NCBI RefSeq assembly: GCF_001439665.1
Contig: NZ_LMAK01000045.1
Coordinates: 98,635-162,634 of the forward strand
Reading direction: 5' to 3'
Source: Formosa algae
GTDB taxonomy: Bacteria > Bacteroidota > Bacteroidia > Flavobacteriales > Flavobacteriaceae
Length of the DNA stretch: 64,000 nucleotides
The notes beneath the pieces are model-generated. The model was not told the origin of the DNA, searched no databases, and was given only the letters and a program-made list of their open reading frames with translations. Positions within the stretch are counted from its first letter, which is position 1. Every line of letters starts with the position of its first letter. A program made the position numbers and the translations under genes. Shown here one piece after another: positions 54,922 through 63,737 of this stretch.

Positions 54922-54951
54922 AAAAAAACCGAGCAAATGCTCGGTTTTTTT
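54922..54951. terminator. Bidirectional terminator between receptor and ferredoxin genes
   Basis: A 14-bp stem AAAAAAACCGAGCA/TGCTCGGTTTTTTT with a 2-nt gap at the tip. Both strands have T-runs. Confidence 0.92.
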
Positions 54952-54973
54952 GTTTTATAACTGTAAAACAGAT

Positions 54974-55342
<369 letters not shown>

Positions 55343-55343
55343 C

Positions 55344-55351
55344 TAACTTTG
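55344..55351 (+). promoter_or_regulatory. Promoter -7 box (TAACTTTG) of the acyl-CoA reductase gene
   Basis: An exact TAnnTTTG match, 44 bp upstream of the ATG. It lies 6 bp from the opposing ferredoxin -7 box. Confidence 0.5.
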
Positions 55352-55356
55352 TGCGA

Positions 55357-55364
55357 CAAAAATA
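55357..55364 (-). promoter_or_regulatory. Promoter -7 box (TATTTTTG) of the ferredoxin gene
   Basis: An exact TAnnTTTG match on the minus strand, 29 bp upstream of the ferredoxin ATG. Confidence 0.5.
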
Positions 55365-55395
55365 AAGCCAAAACCTTTCATAACCAAATTAGACT

Positions 55396-56454
55396 ATGAA
55401 TTTACAGCAAAGAATTAATGCTTTTGCAAAGTTAGGTGATTTTTTAAGCCAATTTTCAAATGAAAAAATTCAAAAAAAAGACGATATTCTTTTCAATGAT
55501 TTATTTTTTGATGGGTTTAAACATCAATTAAAATTAGCCAGAGAACACAACGGCTGGTTTAATCAAGACAACCTCGTATTCGCCTTAGATGGATGGTCTA
55601 AATCACTGACAACAAACAATATTACCCACTGGTTAAACACCTACTCCTTTAACAATGTTACAAGTAAAAAAGTAGCTATAATCATGGCAGGGAATATCCC
55701 TTTAGTTGGTTTTCACGATTTTTTATCGGTTTTAATTTCAGGGCATGATGTGGTTGTAAAACAATCGTCTAACGACAAGCATCTACTCCCCTTTCTAGCA
55801 AAATATTTAGAACACGTAGAGCCTGAATTTAAAGGAAAAATTACTTTTATAGAAGATAAATTAAAAGATTTTGATGCCGTAATCGCTACAGGAAGCGACA
55901 ATACCGCGCGTTATTTTGAATACTATTTTAAAAACAAACCTTCTATAATTAGAAAAAACAGAAATTCTGTGGCTGTACTTACAGGTAAAGAAACCACAGA
56001 AGACCTAGAAGCTCTTGCAGACGATATTTTTAGATATTATGGTTTAGGTTGCAGAAACGTATCTAAACTATACGTCCCGGAAGGCTATGATTTTCAAGAC
56101 TTTTTCCAAGCCATGTACAAATGGAAAGACGTTATTAACGACCATAAATACGCCAATAATTACGACTACAACAAAGCCGTATATTTAATGAGCGAATTCG
56201 ATATGCTTGAAAATGGGTTCTTAATGATTAAAGAAGATCAAAGTTTTTCGTCTCCAATTGCGACCATATTTTACGAGTACTATAACGATGTAAATACGCT
56301 AAAAAACGACTTATTTTCAAAAAAATCCGATATACAATGTGTTGTCTCTAAAGGAATTATAGATTACGAAATTGTTTTCGGAAACACCCAATCTCCAAAC
56401 CTATGGAATTATGCCGATAACGTTGATACTGTGGACTTTTTATTAAAAATTTAG
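55396..56454 (+). CDS. Acyl-CoA reductase (LuxC-like)
   Basis: A 352-residue protein of the LuxC/acyl-CoA reductase family, an aldehyde-dehydrogenase-fold group. Conserved stretches include VAIIMAGNIPLVGFHDFLSV, DAVIATGSDNTARYFEYYF, KNRNSVAVLTG and FRYYGLGCRNVSKLYVPEGY; the last contains the likely nucleophile cysteine. In luminous bacteria LuxC reduces activated fatty acids to aldehydes, but no lux genes are present here and the real substrate is unknown. It is followed by serC and serA, with a 78-bp gap. Confidence 0.87.
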   Translation: MNLQQRINAFAKLGDFLSQFSNEKIQKKDDILFNDLFFDGFKHQLKLAREHNGWFNQDNLVFALDGWSKSLTTNNITHWLNTYSFNNVTSKKVAIIMAGNIPLVGFHDFLSVLISGHDVVVKQSSNDKHLLPFLAKYLEHVEPEFKGKITFIEDKLKDFDAVIATGSDNTARYFEYYFKNKPSIIRKNRNSVAVLTGKETTEDLEALADDIFRYYGLGCRNVSKLYVPEGYDFQDFFQAMYKWKDVINDHKYANNYDYNKAVYLMSEFDMLENGFLMIKEDQSFSSPIATIFYEYYNDVNTLKNDLFSKKSDIQCVVSKGIIDYEIVFGNTQSPNLWNYADNVDTVDFLLKI

Positions 56455-56532
56455 CATAAAAAATATTAATTTTATTATATAAATTCATCAATTATTTAGC
56501 ACCTTTGTGCTTATCACAAAATTATCGAAATA

Positions 56533-57597
56533 ATGAAAAAACACAATTTTAGTGCTGGCCCATGTATCCTTCCACAAGAAGTCTTACTTAAAGCTTCAGA
56601 AGCCGTAATCGATTTTAACAATAGCGGTTTATCTCTAATTGAAATATCGCACAGAAGCAAACCTTTTATTGAGGTTATGGAAACTGCTAGTGCATTAGCT
56701 TTAGAACTACTTGGCTTAGAAGGAAAAGGCTACAAAGCATTATTTTTACAAGGTGGCGCAAGCACGCAATTTTTAATGGCTGCGTACAATTTACTTGAAA
56801 ACAAAGCAGGCTACCTGAATACAGGAACTTGGGCTGCAAAATCTATAAAAGAAGCTAAACTTTTCGGAGAGGTTGTAGAAGTTGCTTCATCTAAAGATGC
56901 CAACTACAACTATATTCCAAAAGGATTTAGTGTACCATCAGATTTAGACTACTTCCACTGTACATCTAACAACACCATTTTCGGGACTCAGTTAAAAGAA
57001 TTCCCTACAACGTCGGTACCATTAGTGTGCGACATGAGTAGTGATATCTTTTCAAGATCTTTAGATTTCTCTAAATTCGATTTAATCTATGCTGGAGCTC
57101 AAAAAAATATGGGTCCTGCTGGAACAACTTTAGTAGTTATTAAAGAAGATGTTTTAGGAAAAGTAACACGTGCTATTCCTTCTATGTTAGACTACAAAAA
57201 CTTTATTGAAAAGGAAAGTATGTTTAATACACCTCCAGTATTTGCAGTCTACACATCTATGTTAACCCTACAATGGTTAAAAGATTTAGGTGGAATTGCA
57301 GCTATTGAAAAAGAAAATGAAAAGAAAGCGCAATTAATGTATTCTGAAATTGACTTAAATCCTTTATTTAAAGGATTTGCTGCTAAAGAAGATCGCTCTA
57401 ACATGAATGCTACTTTTAATTTAGTAGACGAGAGTTTGAAAGATACTTTCGACGCTATGGCAAAAGACGCAGGAATGAATGGTATTAACGGACACAGAAG
57501 TGTTGGTGGTTACCGCGCATCTATGTACAACGCTTTACCTTTAAGTAGTGTTGCTGCTCTTGTAGAAGTTATGAGTGAGTTAGAAAGAAAAGCATAA
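56533..57597 (+). CDS. serC: Phosphoserine aminotransferase
   Basis: A 354-residue PLP enzyme. It starts KKHNFSAGPCILPQEVL; the PLP lysine is in IYAGAQKNMGPAG (about 193), and LFLQGGASTQFLMAAYNLL binds the cofactor phosphate. It converts 3-phosphohydroxypyruvate to phosphoserine and may also serve pyridoxine synthesis. It lies upstream of serA, so two of the three serine steps are together. serB is not in the window. Confidence 0.96.
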   Translation: MKKHNFSAGPCILPQEVLLKASEAVIDFNNSGLSLIEISHRSKPFIEVMETASALALELLGLEGKGYKALFLQGGASTQFLMAAYNLLENKAGYLNTGTWAAKSIKEAKLFGEVVEVASSKDANYNYIPKGFSVPSDLDYFHCTSNNTIFGTQLKEFPTTSVPLVCDMSSDIFSRSLDFSKFDLIYAGAQKNMGPAGTTLVVIKEDVLGKVTRAIPSMLDYKNFIEKESMFNTPPVFAVYTSMLTLQWLKDLGGIAAIEKENEKKAQLMYSEIDLNPLFKGFAAKEDRSNMNATFNLVDESLKDTFDAMAKDAGMNGINGHRSVGGYRASMYNALPLSSVAALVEVMSELERKA

Positions 57598-57649
57598 ACA
57601 AATTAATTAATAATAAAATCAATGTCATTTAAAAATGACGACAAATCTT

Positions 57650-58600
57650 ATGAAAGTATTAGCAAACGACGGTATTTCTAAAAGTGGAATTGACGCTTTA
57701 GAAAAAGATGGATTTGAAGTTATCACAACCACGGTAGCGCAAGAACAATTAATCAATTATATCAACGAAAACCAAGTTGTTGTTTTATTAGTTAGAAGTG
57801 CAACTACAGTACGTAAAGACTTAATAGACGCCTGCCCTAGCCTAAAAATTATTGGTCGTGGTGGAGTTGGTATGGACAACATTGATGTTGAATATGCTCG
57901 CGAAAAAGGATTAAAAGTAATTAATACGCCTGCTGCGTCTTCGCATTCTGTTGCAGAATTAGTATTTGGACACTTATACGGTTTAGCTCGTTTCTTACAT
58001 AACTCTAACAGAGATATGCCATTAGAAGGAGATAAAAACTTTAAAGGTTTAAAGAAAGCTTACGCTAAAGGAACAGAATTAAAAGGAAAAACATTAGGTG
58101 TTTTAGGTTTTGGACGTATCGGTCAAGCTACAGCTAAAGTAGCCTTAGGAGCCGGAATGAAAGTGGTTGCATTTGACCCGTTTTTAGATAAAGCCGATTT
58201 AGAATTAGAATTCTTTGACGGACAAAAAGTAAGCTTTGAAATTAAAACCATCTCTAAAGAAGATGTTTTAAAACAGGCAGACTTTTTAACCTTACACGTA
58301 CCAGCACAAGATGGTTATGTAATTGGTGAAGCAGAATTAAATAGCATGAAAGATGGTGCCATAATAGTAAACGCTGCACGTGGTGGTGTTGTAGACGAGA
58401 TTGCTCTTGTTAAGGCTATTGAAAGTGGTAAAATTTCTAGAGCTGCGTTAGATGTTTTTGAAAAAGAACCACAACCAGAAATGGGATTATTAATGAACCC
58501 TTCATTATCGTTAACACCACACACTGGTGCTGCGACTAATGAAGCTCAGGATAGAATTGGTACAGAACTAGCACAACAAATTGCGAGTATCTTACTATAA
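57650..58600 (+). CDS. serA: D-3-phosphoglycerate dehydrogenase (D-2-hydroxyacid dehydrogenase family)
   Basis: A 316-residue D-2-hydroxyacid dehydrogenase. NAD binding is in LGVLGFGRIGQATAKVALGA. The catalytic Arg is in VNAARGGVVDE, the Glu is in LDVFEKEP, and the His is in LTPHTGAAT. It lacks the ACT regulatory domain of long SerA forms. The position next to serC supports oxidation of 3-phosphoglycerate. An ATG at 57635 would add five residues; MKVLANDGIS at 57650 is the more typical start. It is followed by a perfect-palindrome terminator. Confidence 0.92.
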   Translation: MKVLANDGISKSGIDALEKDGFEVITTTVAQEQLINYINENQVVVLLVRSATTVRKDLIDACPSLKIIGRGGVGMDNIDVEYAREKGLKVINTPAASSHSVAELVFGHLYGLARFLHNSNRDMPLEGDKNFKGLKKAYAKGTELKGKTLGVLGFGRIGQATAKVALGAGMKVVAFDPFLDKADLELEFFDGQKVSFEIKTISKEDVLKQADFLTLHVPAQDGYVIGEAELNSMKDGAIIVNAARGGVVDEIALVKAIESGKISRAALDVFEKEPQPEMGLLMNPSLSLTPHTGAATNEAQDRIGTELAQQIASILL

Positions 58601-58620
58601 TTTTATTTATTAAATATTAA

Positions 58621-58658
58621 AAAAAAACCGTCTAAAATATATTTTAGACGGTTTTTTT
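58621..58658. terminator. Bidirectional terminator between serA and helicase genes
   Basis: A 38-bp perfect inverted repeat without a spacer (AAAAAAACCGTCTAAAATA and its complement). Both strands end in seven T residues. Confidence 0.93.
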
Positions 58659-58778
58659 ATGCGTTATCATATTAATGATGAATTTTAATCTTATTTGATT
58701 TCATATTAGTTGCAATCACATGAATAAAATAGCTTTTTAAACGATTATAATCACTTTAAACCAAAACCTCTAATCATT

Positions 58779-60206
58779 TTAGTCTTCTTCAAAAAATTCG
58801 TCTTTAAAACCAATTAAATACAGTTTTTCTTTTGCACGAGTTACAGCAGTATACAACCAGCGTAAATAATCTTTATCTATTCCATTTGGCAAATACGGTT
58901 GTTCTACAAAAACCGTATTCCATTGTCCTCCTTGCGATTTGTGACAAGTTATGGCATAAGAGAATTTAACCTGTAATGAATTAAAGTATTTATTCGCTTT
59001 AACTTTGGTGAATTTTTTATAATTACTACCTTCATCTTCATAATCCTTCATAACTTCTTGATACAATCTGTTAGAATCTTCATAAGGTAAAGATGGAGAT
59101 TCTGCTGTTATAGTATCTAAAAGCAAGACTGTTTCAAACGGGATCATTCTAGGATAATCTACCATTCTCACTTTAACTTCAGCAAAACGAAAACCATATA
59201 ATTCTTTAATAGAAAAAATTTCTAAGACCTCAATAATATCTCCGTTTGCAATAAATCCAGCTTCAGAAGTTGGCTTTAACCAGAAATAATTATTCTTTAC
59301 AACCATGACATAATCACCTGTCGATAATTCATTTTCATTAAATAAAATTCGATTCCTAATTTGTTGATTATAAAGATTTGCACGCTTGTTACTTCTAACA
59401 ATGATTGCAGTCTCTTCGTTTCCTAAATCGCTATAGCAATCGTTAATTGCATCCATTATTTCTTGTCCGTCTATAAGCCTAACAATATCTTTATAAGGCA
59501 AAATATCAAACTTAAAACTCTCGTAAAACACTCCTGCTAATGTCTCTCGAAGTATGGTTGCATTAAATAAAATTCCTGAATCTTGTTCTTGTCGTACCAC
59601 TTCATCCAGCTCCATAGTAACCACATCTTTGTCGTATTGCAAGCTTAAGGTTTTAGGTTCTAAAGCAGGACTTATATCTAATTTTACAGGAGGTAATTGT
59701 GCGGTGTCTCCTATTAGTAATAACTTACATTGATGCCCAGCATATACATACTGCATTAAATCGTCTAATAGCGAGCCGTTTTCAAATAATTTAGATTCTC
59801 CAGGCGTGTCCGAGATCATAGAAGCTTCATCAACAATAAAAATGGTGTTTTTATGCTTATTAGGTTGTAAAACAAATTTTACACCACCACCCTTATCTTT
59901 ACGTGGGAAATAGATTTTTTTATGTATTGTAAATGCTTCTTTTTTAGAATAATTTGAAATGACTTTTGCGGCACGACCCGTTGGAGCCATTAACACGGCA
60001 CTTTTCTTAATTTTCCACAGATTACTCACTATAGTGCTGACTATCGTGGTTTTACCCGTTCCCGCATACCCTTTTAACACATAAAGTGATTTTGAGTTGG
60101 TATCAAAAATAAATTCAGATAATTGAATTAATACAATATTTTGTTTTGGGGTCGGATTAAACGGAAACTCCTGTTTTATAAGGGAATAAAATTGAGATGC
60201 ATTCAT
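58779..60206 (-). CDS. RecD-like ATP-dependent DNA helicase (SF1)
   Basis: A 475-residue superfamily 1B helicase. Walker A is GYAGTGKTT (47-55). Walker B is the IFIVDEASMI segment, LLIGDTAQLPPV is motif III, and YAITCHKSQGGQW with LYTAVTRAKEKLYLIGF are motifs V-VI of the UvrD C2-like domain. It is shorter than RecD and resembles the stand-alone helicases of Bacteroidota. It probably unwinds DNA 5'-3' in repair or mobile-DNA processing; no RecBC is adjacent. It has an exact -7 box upstream. Confidence 0.92.
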   Translation of the reverse strand: MNASQFYSLIKQEFPFNPTPKQNIVLIQLSEFIFDTNSKSLYVLKGYAGTGKTTIVSTIVSNLWKIKKSAVLMAPTGRAAKVISNYSKKEAFTIHKKIYFPRKDKGGGVKFVLQPNKHKNTIFIVDEASMISDTPGESKLFENGSLLDDLMQYVYAGHQCKLLLIGDTAQLPPVKLDISPALEPKTLSLQYDKDVVTMELDEVVRQEQDSGILFNATILRETLAGVFYESFKFDILPYKDIVRLIDGQEIMDAINDCYSDLGNEETAIIVRSNKRANLYNQQIRNRILFNENELSTGDYVMVVKNNYFWLKPTSEAGFIANGDIIEVLEIFSIKELYGFRFAEVKVRMVDYPRMIPFETVLLLDTITAESPSLPYEDSNRLYQEVMKDYEDEGSNYKKFTKVKANKYFNSLQVKFSYAITCHKSQGGQWNTVFVEQPYLPNGIDKDYLRWLYTAVTRAKEKLYLIGFKDEFFEED

Positions 60207-60233
60207 TTATGGGGCTTCAGAAAAAAATTTATT

Positions 60234-60241
60234 CAAAGATA
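60234..60241 (-). promoter_or_regulatory. Promoter -7 box (TATCTTTG) of the helicase gene
   Basis: An exact TAnnTTTG match on the minus strand, 27 bp upstream of the ATG. Confidence 0.5.
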
Positions 60242-60287
60242 GTAATGATTTTTACTCTCTTAGGTTTTTACGAATAAAAAAAAATTG

Positions 60288-60295
60288 TAGATTTG
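60288..60295 (+). promoter_or_regulatory. Promoter -7 box (TAGATTTG) of the 60335 unit
   Basis: An exact TAnnTTTG match, 39 bp upstream of the ATG. Confidence 0.5.
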
Positions 60296-60334
60296 CGTTA
60301 GACCTTTAATAAAATTTAATTAACAAAAAACACT

Positions 60335-61081
60335 ATGCTTACAATAATTCTTATTGCAGTTGCTTCTATCCTGCTAACGATTGGTTTAGTTTGGCTGATT
60401 GACAAATTTTTACCATCTAAGTTAAAACCTGTTATAATTATTGCACTTTGGGCTCTTATCGCCTTCTTAGGATACCAAACGTTTATGTCGGTTTACACAC
60501 CAATCCAATTTAACCAAGTTAAAAAGAAACGTTACGCTGTAGTTATCGAAAAACTTATTGACATTAGAGATGCTCAATTAGCTCACAAACAAGTTACAGG
60601 GACATTCGCAGGAGATTTTGATCATTTAATTAAATTTATTGATACAGCAAAATATACAATTACACAACGTCGTGACTCTACCATCATTGATGAAGAGTTA
60701 ACAAAAAGATATGGTGGTGTAGAAACTACAAAAGATATTATTATTATTGATACATTAGGATTTGTTTCTGTAAAAGATTCTTTATTTAAAACATCTCCTC
60801 GTTATAAAACCATGATGAATCTTCCTGCAGGTATTGGACCAGAAGGCTCTAAATTTAAAATGGAAGCTGGAACTTTAGACCAAAACGATGTTAAGATCCC
60901 TGTTTTTGAAGCTTCTGTTAAGAAAAACGTGATCTTTTTTGATCAAGAAAAAGATTTAGTTATTCAAGAAAACCAAATTATTGCAGTAGACGATGTAAAC
61001 GGAGATGCCTTAATGGTAGGTTCTATGTCTGAAGTTAAAACAAACGGAAACTGGCCTAAAACATATGGCGACGACGAATAG
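60335..61081 (+). CDS. Membrane-anchored protein of unknown function
   Basis: A 248-residue protein. Two hydrophobic segments (about 3-23 and 32-50) are followed by a large soluble domain. A helical part begins FNQVKKKRYAVVIEKLIDIRDAQL, then comes a beta-rich part with FKMEAGTLDQNDVKIPVFEA. The region after the helix resembles the globular part of type-IV-pilin-like or competence proteins only in broad outline; I do not recognise a family. It overlaps the following DUF3822 gene by 17 bp, so it is the first gene of a three-gene unit ending in rsmD. Confidence 0.75.
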   Translation: MLTIILIAVASILLTIGLVWLIDKFLPSKLKPVIIIALWALIAFLGYQTFMSVYTPIQFNQVKKKRYAVVIEKLIDIRDAQLAHKQVTGTFAGDFDHLIKFIDTAKYTITQRRDSTIIDEELTKRYGGVETTKDIIIIDTLGFVSVKDSLFKTSPRYKTMMNLPAGIGPEGSKFKMEAGTLDQNDVKIPVFEASVKKNVIFFDQEKDLVIQENQIIAVDDVNGDALMVGSMSEVKTNGNWPKTYGDDE

Positions 61082-61886
61082 TAACACACATATCACAACA
61101 CATACAGAATTGTCCATTCAAATTAGTTTGAGTGGACTTTCTTTTTGTATATTAAATGCTAACACAAAACAGGTTGATGTTTTAAAACATATTCGTTTTA
61201 ATAAACACGAAACACCTTATCAGTTGTTGGAGCATGTACAGGCTTTGTTTAAAAATGAAACCTGCCTACAGCAAGATTTTAGTAATGTACAAATCATTCA
61301 CACAAACGAATTATCTACTTTAGTTCCTAAACCCCTATTTAACGAAGATTGTTTAGCAGATTATTTAAAATACAATTCAAAGATTTTAAAATCCGACTTT
61401 ATAACATGTGATGATATTGACATAAACGATAGTGTAAATGTTTATGTCCCTTATGTAAACGTAAATAATTTTATATACGAGCACTTTGGAGCATTTACAT
61501 ATAAACACTTTTCTACGGTTTTAATAGAAAGTATTCTACAAATAGAGAAAAATGCAGATCAGCCTAAACTGTATATACATATGGGCGCTCGAAATTTTGA
61601 AATAATAAGTGTTGTTAACAGAGAGTTGCAGTTTTACAATACATTTGAATACAGTAGTAAAGAAGATTTTATTTATTATTTGCTATTTACAGTAGAACAA
61701 TTAAAACTCAATCCAGAAACCATTCAATTGGTATTTGTGGGAGATATTTTAGAGCATAGCGATATTTACAATATAGCCTATAAGTATGTACGACATATTT
61801 CGTTTGGATCTAATAAACACAACTATACTTTTAATCAACAACCAGAAACTCCACATGCAGAGTTTGTCATCTTAAACAGTTTTTAA
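61065..61886 (+). CDS. DUF3822 family protein
   Basis: A 273-residue protein matching the DUF3822 family of Bacteroidota. ELSIQISLSGLSFCILN opens the domain, FNEDCLADYLKYNSKILKSD and YVPYVNVNNFIYEHFGAFTY lie mid-protein, and LYIHMGARNFEIISVV begins the second half. The duplicated layout recalls actin-fold (ASKHA) proteins, which is an inference. The function is unknown. It overlaps the upstream gene by 17 bp and the rsmD start by 1 bp, so the unit is tightly coupled. Confidence 0.85.
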   Translation: MATTNSNTHITTHTELSIQISLSGLSFCILNANTKQVDVLKHIRFNKHETPYQLLEHVQALFKNETCLQQDFSNVQIIHTNELSTLVPKPLFNEDCLADYLKYNSKILKSDFITCDDIDINDSVNVYVPYVNVNNFIYEHFGAFTYKHFSTVLIESILQIEKNADQPKLYIHMGARNFEIISVVNRELQFYNTFEYSSKEDFIYYLLFTVEQLKLNPETIQLVFVGDILEHSDIYNIAYKYVRHISFGSNKHNYTFNQQPETPHAEFVILNSF

Positions 61887-62443
61887 TGCGAATAATATCT
61901 GGATTATACAAAGGAAGAAGAATTACAGCTCCAAAAAAGCTACCCGTTCGCCCGACCACCGATATGGCCAAAGAAGCCTTATTTAATATTTTAAATAACA
62001 CATATTATTTTGACGATATTTCTGTATTAGATTTATTTGCAGGAATTGGTAGTATAAGTTACGAATTTGCTTCGCGTGGCACCACTAATATTACATGTGT
62101 AGATCAGGAATTAGGATGTACTAAATTTATTAGCGAAACAGCCCAAGCTTTCGAAATGCCTTTGCAGGTTATTAAAAGTGATGTGTTCAAATTTTTAGAA
62201 CAAACCACGATGAAAGCCACTATTATATTTGCAGACCCACCTTACGCCTTTCCTGTAGAAGCGTTTAGTAAAATTCCGCAATTAGTCTTTCAAAATGATT
62301 TGTTAGAAGACGACGGTCTGTTAATCGTAGAACATTCTAAACACACAGATTTATCAGATTTAGAGCATTATAACTATTCCAAAAGTTACGGCGGAAACAT
62401 GTTTAGCTTCTTTAATAAACCTGAAACCGAAACAGCAGAGTAA
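61886..62443 (+). CDS. rsmD: 16S rRNA (guanine966-N2)-methyltransferase RsmD
   Basis: A 185-residue class I methyltransferase. It starts MRIISGLYKGRRITAPKKLP, followed by VRPTTDMAKEALFNIL. SAM binding is in VLDLFAGIGSISYEFASRG, and the catalytic DPPY is in FADPPYAFPVEAFSK. It methylates G966 of 16S rRNA in the small subunit. Its ATG overlaps the DUF3822 stop (TAATG). Confidence 0.93.
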   Translation: MRIISGLYKGRRITAPKKLPVRPTTDMAKEALFNILNNTYYFDDISVLDLFAGIGSISYEFASRGTTNITCVDQELGCTKFISETAQAFEMPLQVIKSDVFKFLEQTTMKATIIFADPPYAFPVEAFSKIPQLVFQNDLLEDDGLLIVEHSKHTDLSDLEHYNYSKSYGGNMFSFFNKPETETAE

Positions 62444-62668
62444 ATTTCCTGATATACAAGTAAAAAAGGCACTTTACACATAAGACTTTGATAAAAAGAC
62501 AATTAAACGCTAAAGCACTAGCTTTTTATATAATTTACTCAATCGTTTTCAAATTAATTTTAAAAATAATCACGCCTTTTATGTTAAAATAAATATAAAA
62601 GATGTAATTTAGTTTACGCTAATCATATGGATTAGTAACCATTAACCCCATTATTAGATTTCTTTATT

Positions 62669-63190
62669 ATGAAAAAAATTATTTTGTTCGCTTTTTCTTT
62701 AGCTGTTATGGCTTCTTGTACAGAACCGGTAAAACAATATACTAAATCGTCTCCAGAAATAGAAACTATTAAAACGTTACACGAATATTTCGAAGACAGT
62801 AATTATGATAGCTTACAAACATTATATGCAGAAGATGCTGTAATCTTTGAAAATTCATTTGATTCTAAATCAATTTCAGATGTCATTAAAGAAGGAAAAG
62901 AAGGACGTGCTCTTATTGCCGATTACACCTTTGTAGATGGAGTAAAATGTGAAATGATTATTAACGATGAAGGTGAAACATGGGTAAACAGCTGGGCACA
63001 CTGGAAAGGAACCTTAAAAGGAAGTGAAAAAGTAATAGAAATACCAATTATTTCTCGATTTCAATTTAAAGACGGAAAAATTGTAAAAGAATATAGTTAT
63101 TGGGATAATTTACCGAGTTATGTTGCTTTTGATGAATTAGCGACTCAAAAATTAGACAACTTAGAACAAACACTTGAAGAAGACGAGTAA
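62669..63190 (+). CDS. NTF2-like lipoprotein
   Basis: A 173-residue protein with the lipobox MASC (Cys17). The mature part is an NTF2/SnoaL-like cone: IKTLHEYFEDSNYDSLQTLY with AEDAVIFENSF is the first helix-turn of the fold, and FQFKDGKIVKEYSYWDNLP is the typical C-terminal strand pair. Enzymatic or binding roles are both possible; no catalytic residues are evident. It is a single gene, with 225 bp of AT-rich sequence upstream lacking a clear promoter. Confidence 0.82.
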   Translation: MKKIILFAFSLAVMASCTEPVKQYTKSSPEIETIKTLHEYFEDSNYDSLQTLYAEDAVIFENSFDSKSISDVIKEGKEGRALIADYTFVDGVKCEMIINDEGETWVNSWAHWKGTLKGSEKVIEIPIISRFQFKDGKIVKEYSYWDNLPSYVAFDELATQKLDNLEQTLEEDE

Positions 63191-63243
63191 AAAATAAAAT
63201 ACCAACCAAATATTTTATAACCAACCAACCAAAATTGAAAGCA

Positions 63244-63274
63244 AAGCCCTTTTTTATAATATAAAAAAGGGCTT
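63244..63274. terminator. Hairpin between the NTF2-like gene and rnpB
   Basis: The perfect arms AAGCCCTTTTTTATA and TATAAAAAAGGGCTT share their central base, giving 14 bp around a 3-nt tip. It lies between the convergent units. T-tracts after the stem are short on both strands, so its strength is uncertain. Confidence 0.7.
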
Positions 63275-63282
63275 GTTTATTT

Positions 63283-63590
63283 AAGTAAATCTATAAGCCG
63301 AATCCTGTACTTTTTCTTTCAAAAAAGCCCTTATCATTTATCTCAATGTATTATTACTAATACACTTTAGCTGCCCACCCTCCAACATCGAGCGTGCCGC
63401 CCTCAAACATTGGTATACATGGCATTGCACCACATAGAGTTTACCTGGTTTCACTACAGCATTACCTGTACATACTTTCTGTTGCACTTTTCCTAATCTC
63501 ACGACTGGTGGCCATTAACCACTATGTTGCACTACGGTGTTCGGACTTTCCTCCATTCTTTATATAGAATAGCGATAAGGCGATTTACTT
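63283..63590 (-). ncRNA. rnpB: RNase P RNA
   Basis: On the minus strand the region shows the hallmark elements of bacterial type A RNase P RNA. GAGGAAAGTCCGAACA lies near the 5' end (P3/P4 region), CAACAGAAAGTA is internal, GAAACCAGGTAAACTC follows, and ACAGGATTCGGCTTATAG is near the 3' end. The ends pair as P1: AAGTAAATC (5') with GATTTACTT (3'), which defines the coordinates. The RNA is about 308 nt, at the short end for the type. It processes the 5' ends of tRNA precursors. A -7 box lies just upstream of the 5' end. Confidence 0.95.
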
Positions 63591-63595
63591 GGCGG

Positions 63596-63603
63596 CAAAA
63601 ATA
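63596..63603 (-). promoter_or_regulatory. Promoter -7 box (TATTTTTG) of rnpB
   Basis: An exact TAnnTTTG match on the minus strand, 5 bp upstream of the inferred RNA 5' end, which fits a transcription start. Confidence 0.6.
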
Positions 63604-63712
63604 CAATAATTACCAACTAATACTATTAAACTCGCTTTTATTAAATTTCTAAAATTGTTAATAACTCATTGTATTTTTAGTCAACATAGCTCAAAAATAT
63701 ACCCTGAATTTT

Positions 63713-63720
63713 TAACTTTG
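63713..63720 (+). promoter_or_regulatory. Promoter -7 box (TAACTTTG) of dnaX
   Basis: An exact TAnnTTTG match, 17 bp upstream of the ATG, giving a leader of about 10 nt. Confidence 0.5.
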
Positions 63721-63737
63721 TTGTTCTAAGCATTTAT

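Noticed and set aside
55396..56454. A bioluminescence (lux) locus
   Set aside because: Only the LuxC-like reductase is present; no luciferase or acyl-transferase genes are nearby.
58621..58658. A 38-bp perfect palindrome as a mobile-element end or recombination site
   Set aside because: It lies between convergent genes with seven-base A and T ends, which is explained fully by a bidirectional terminator.
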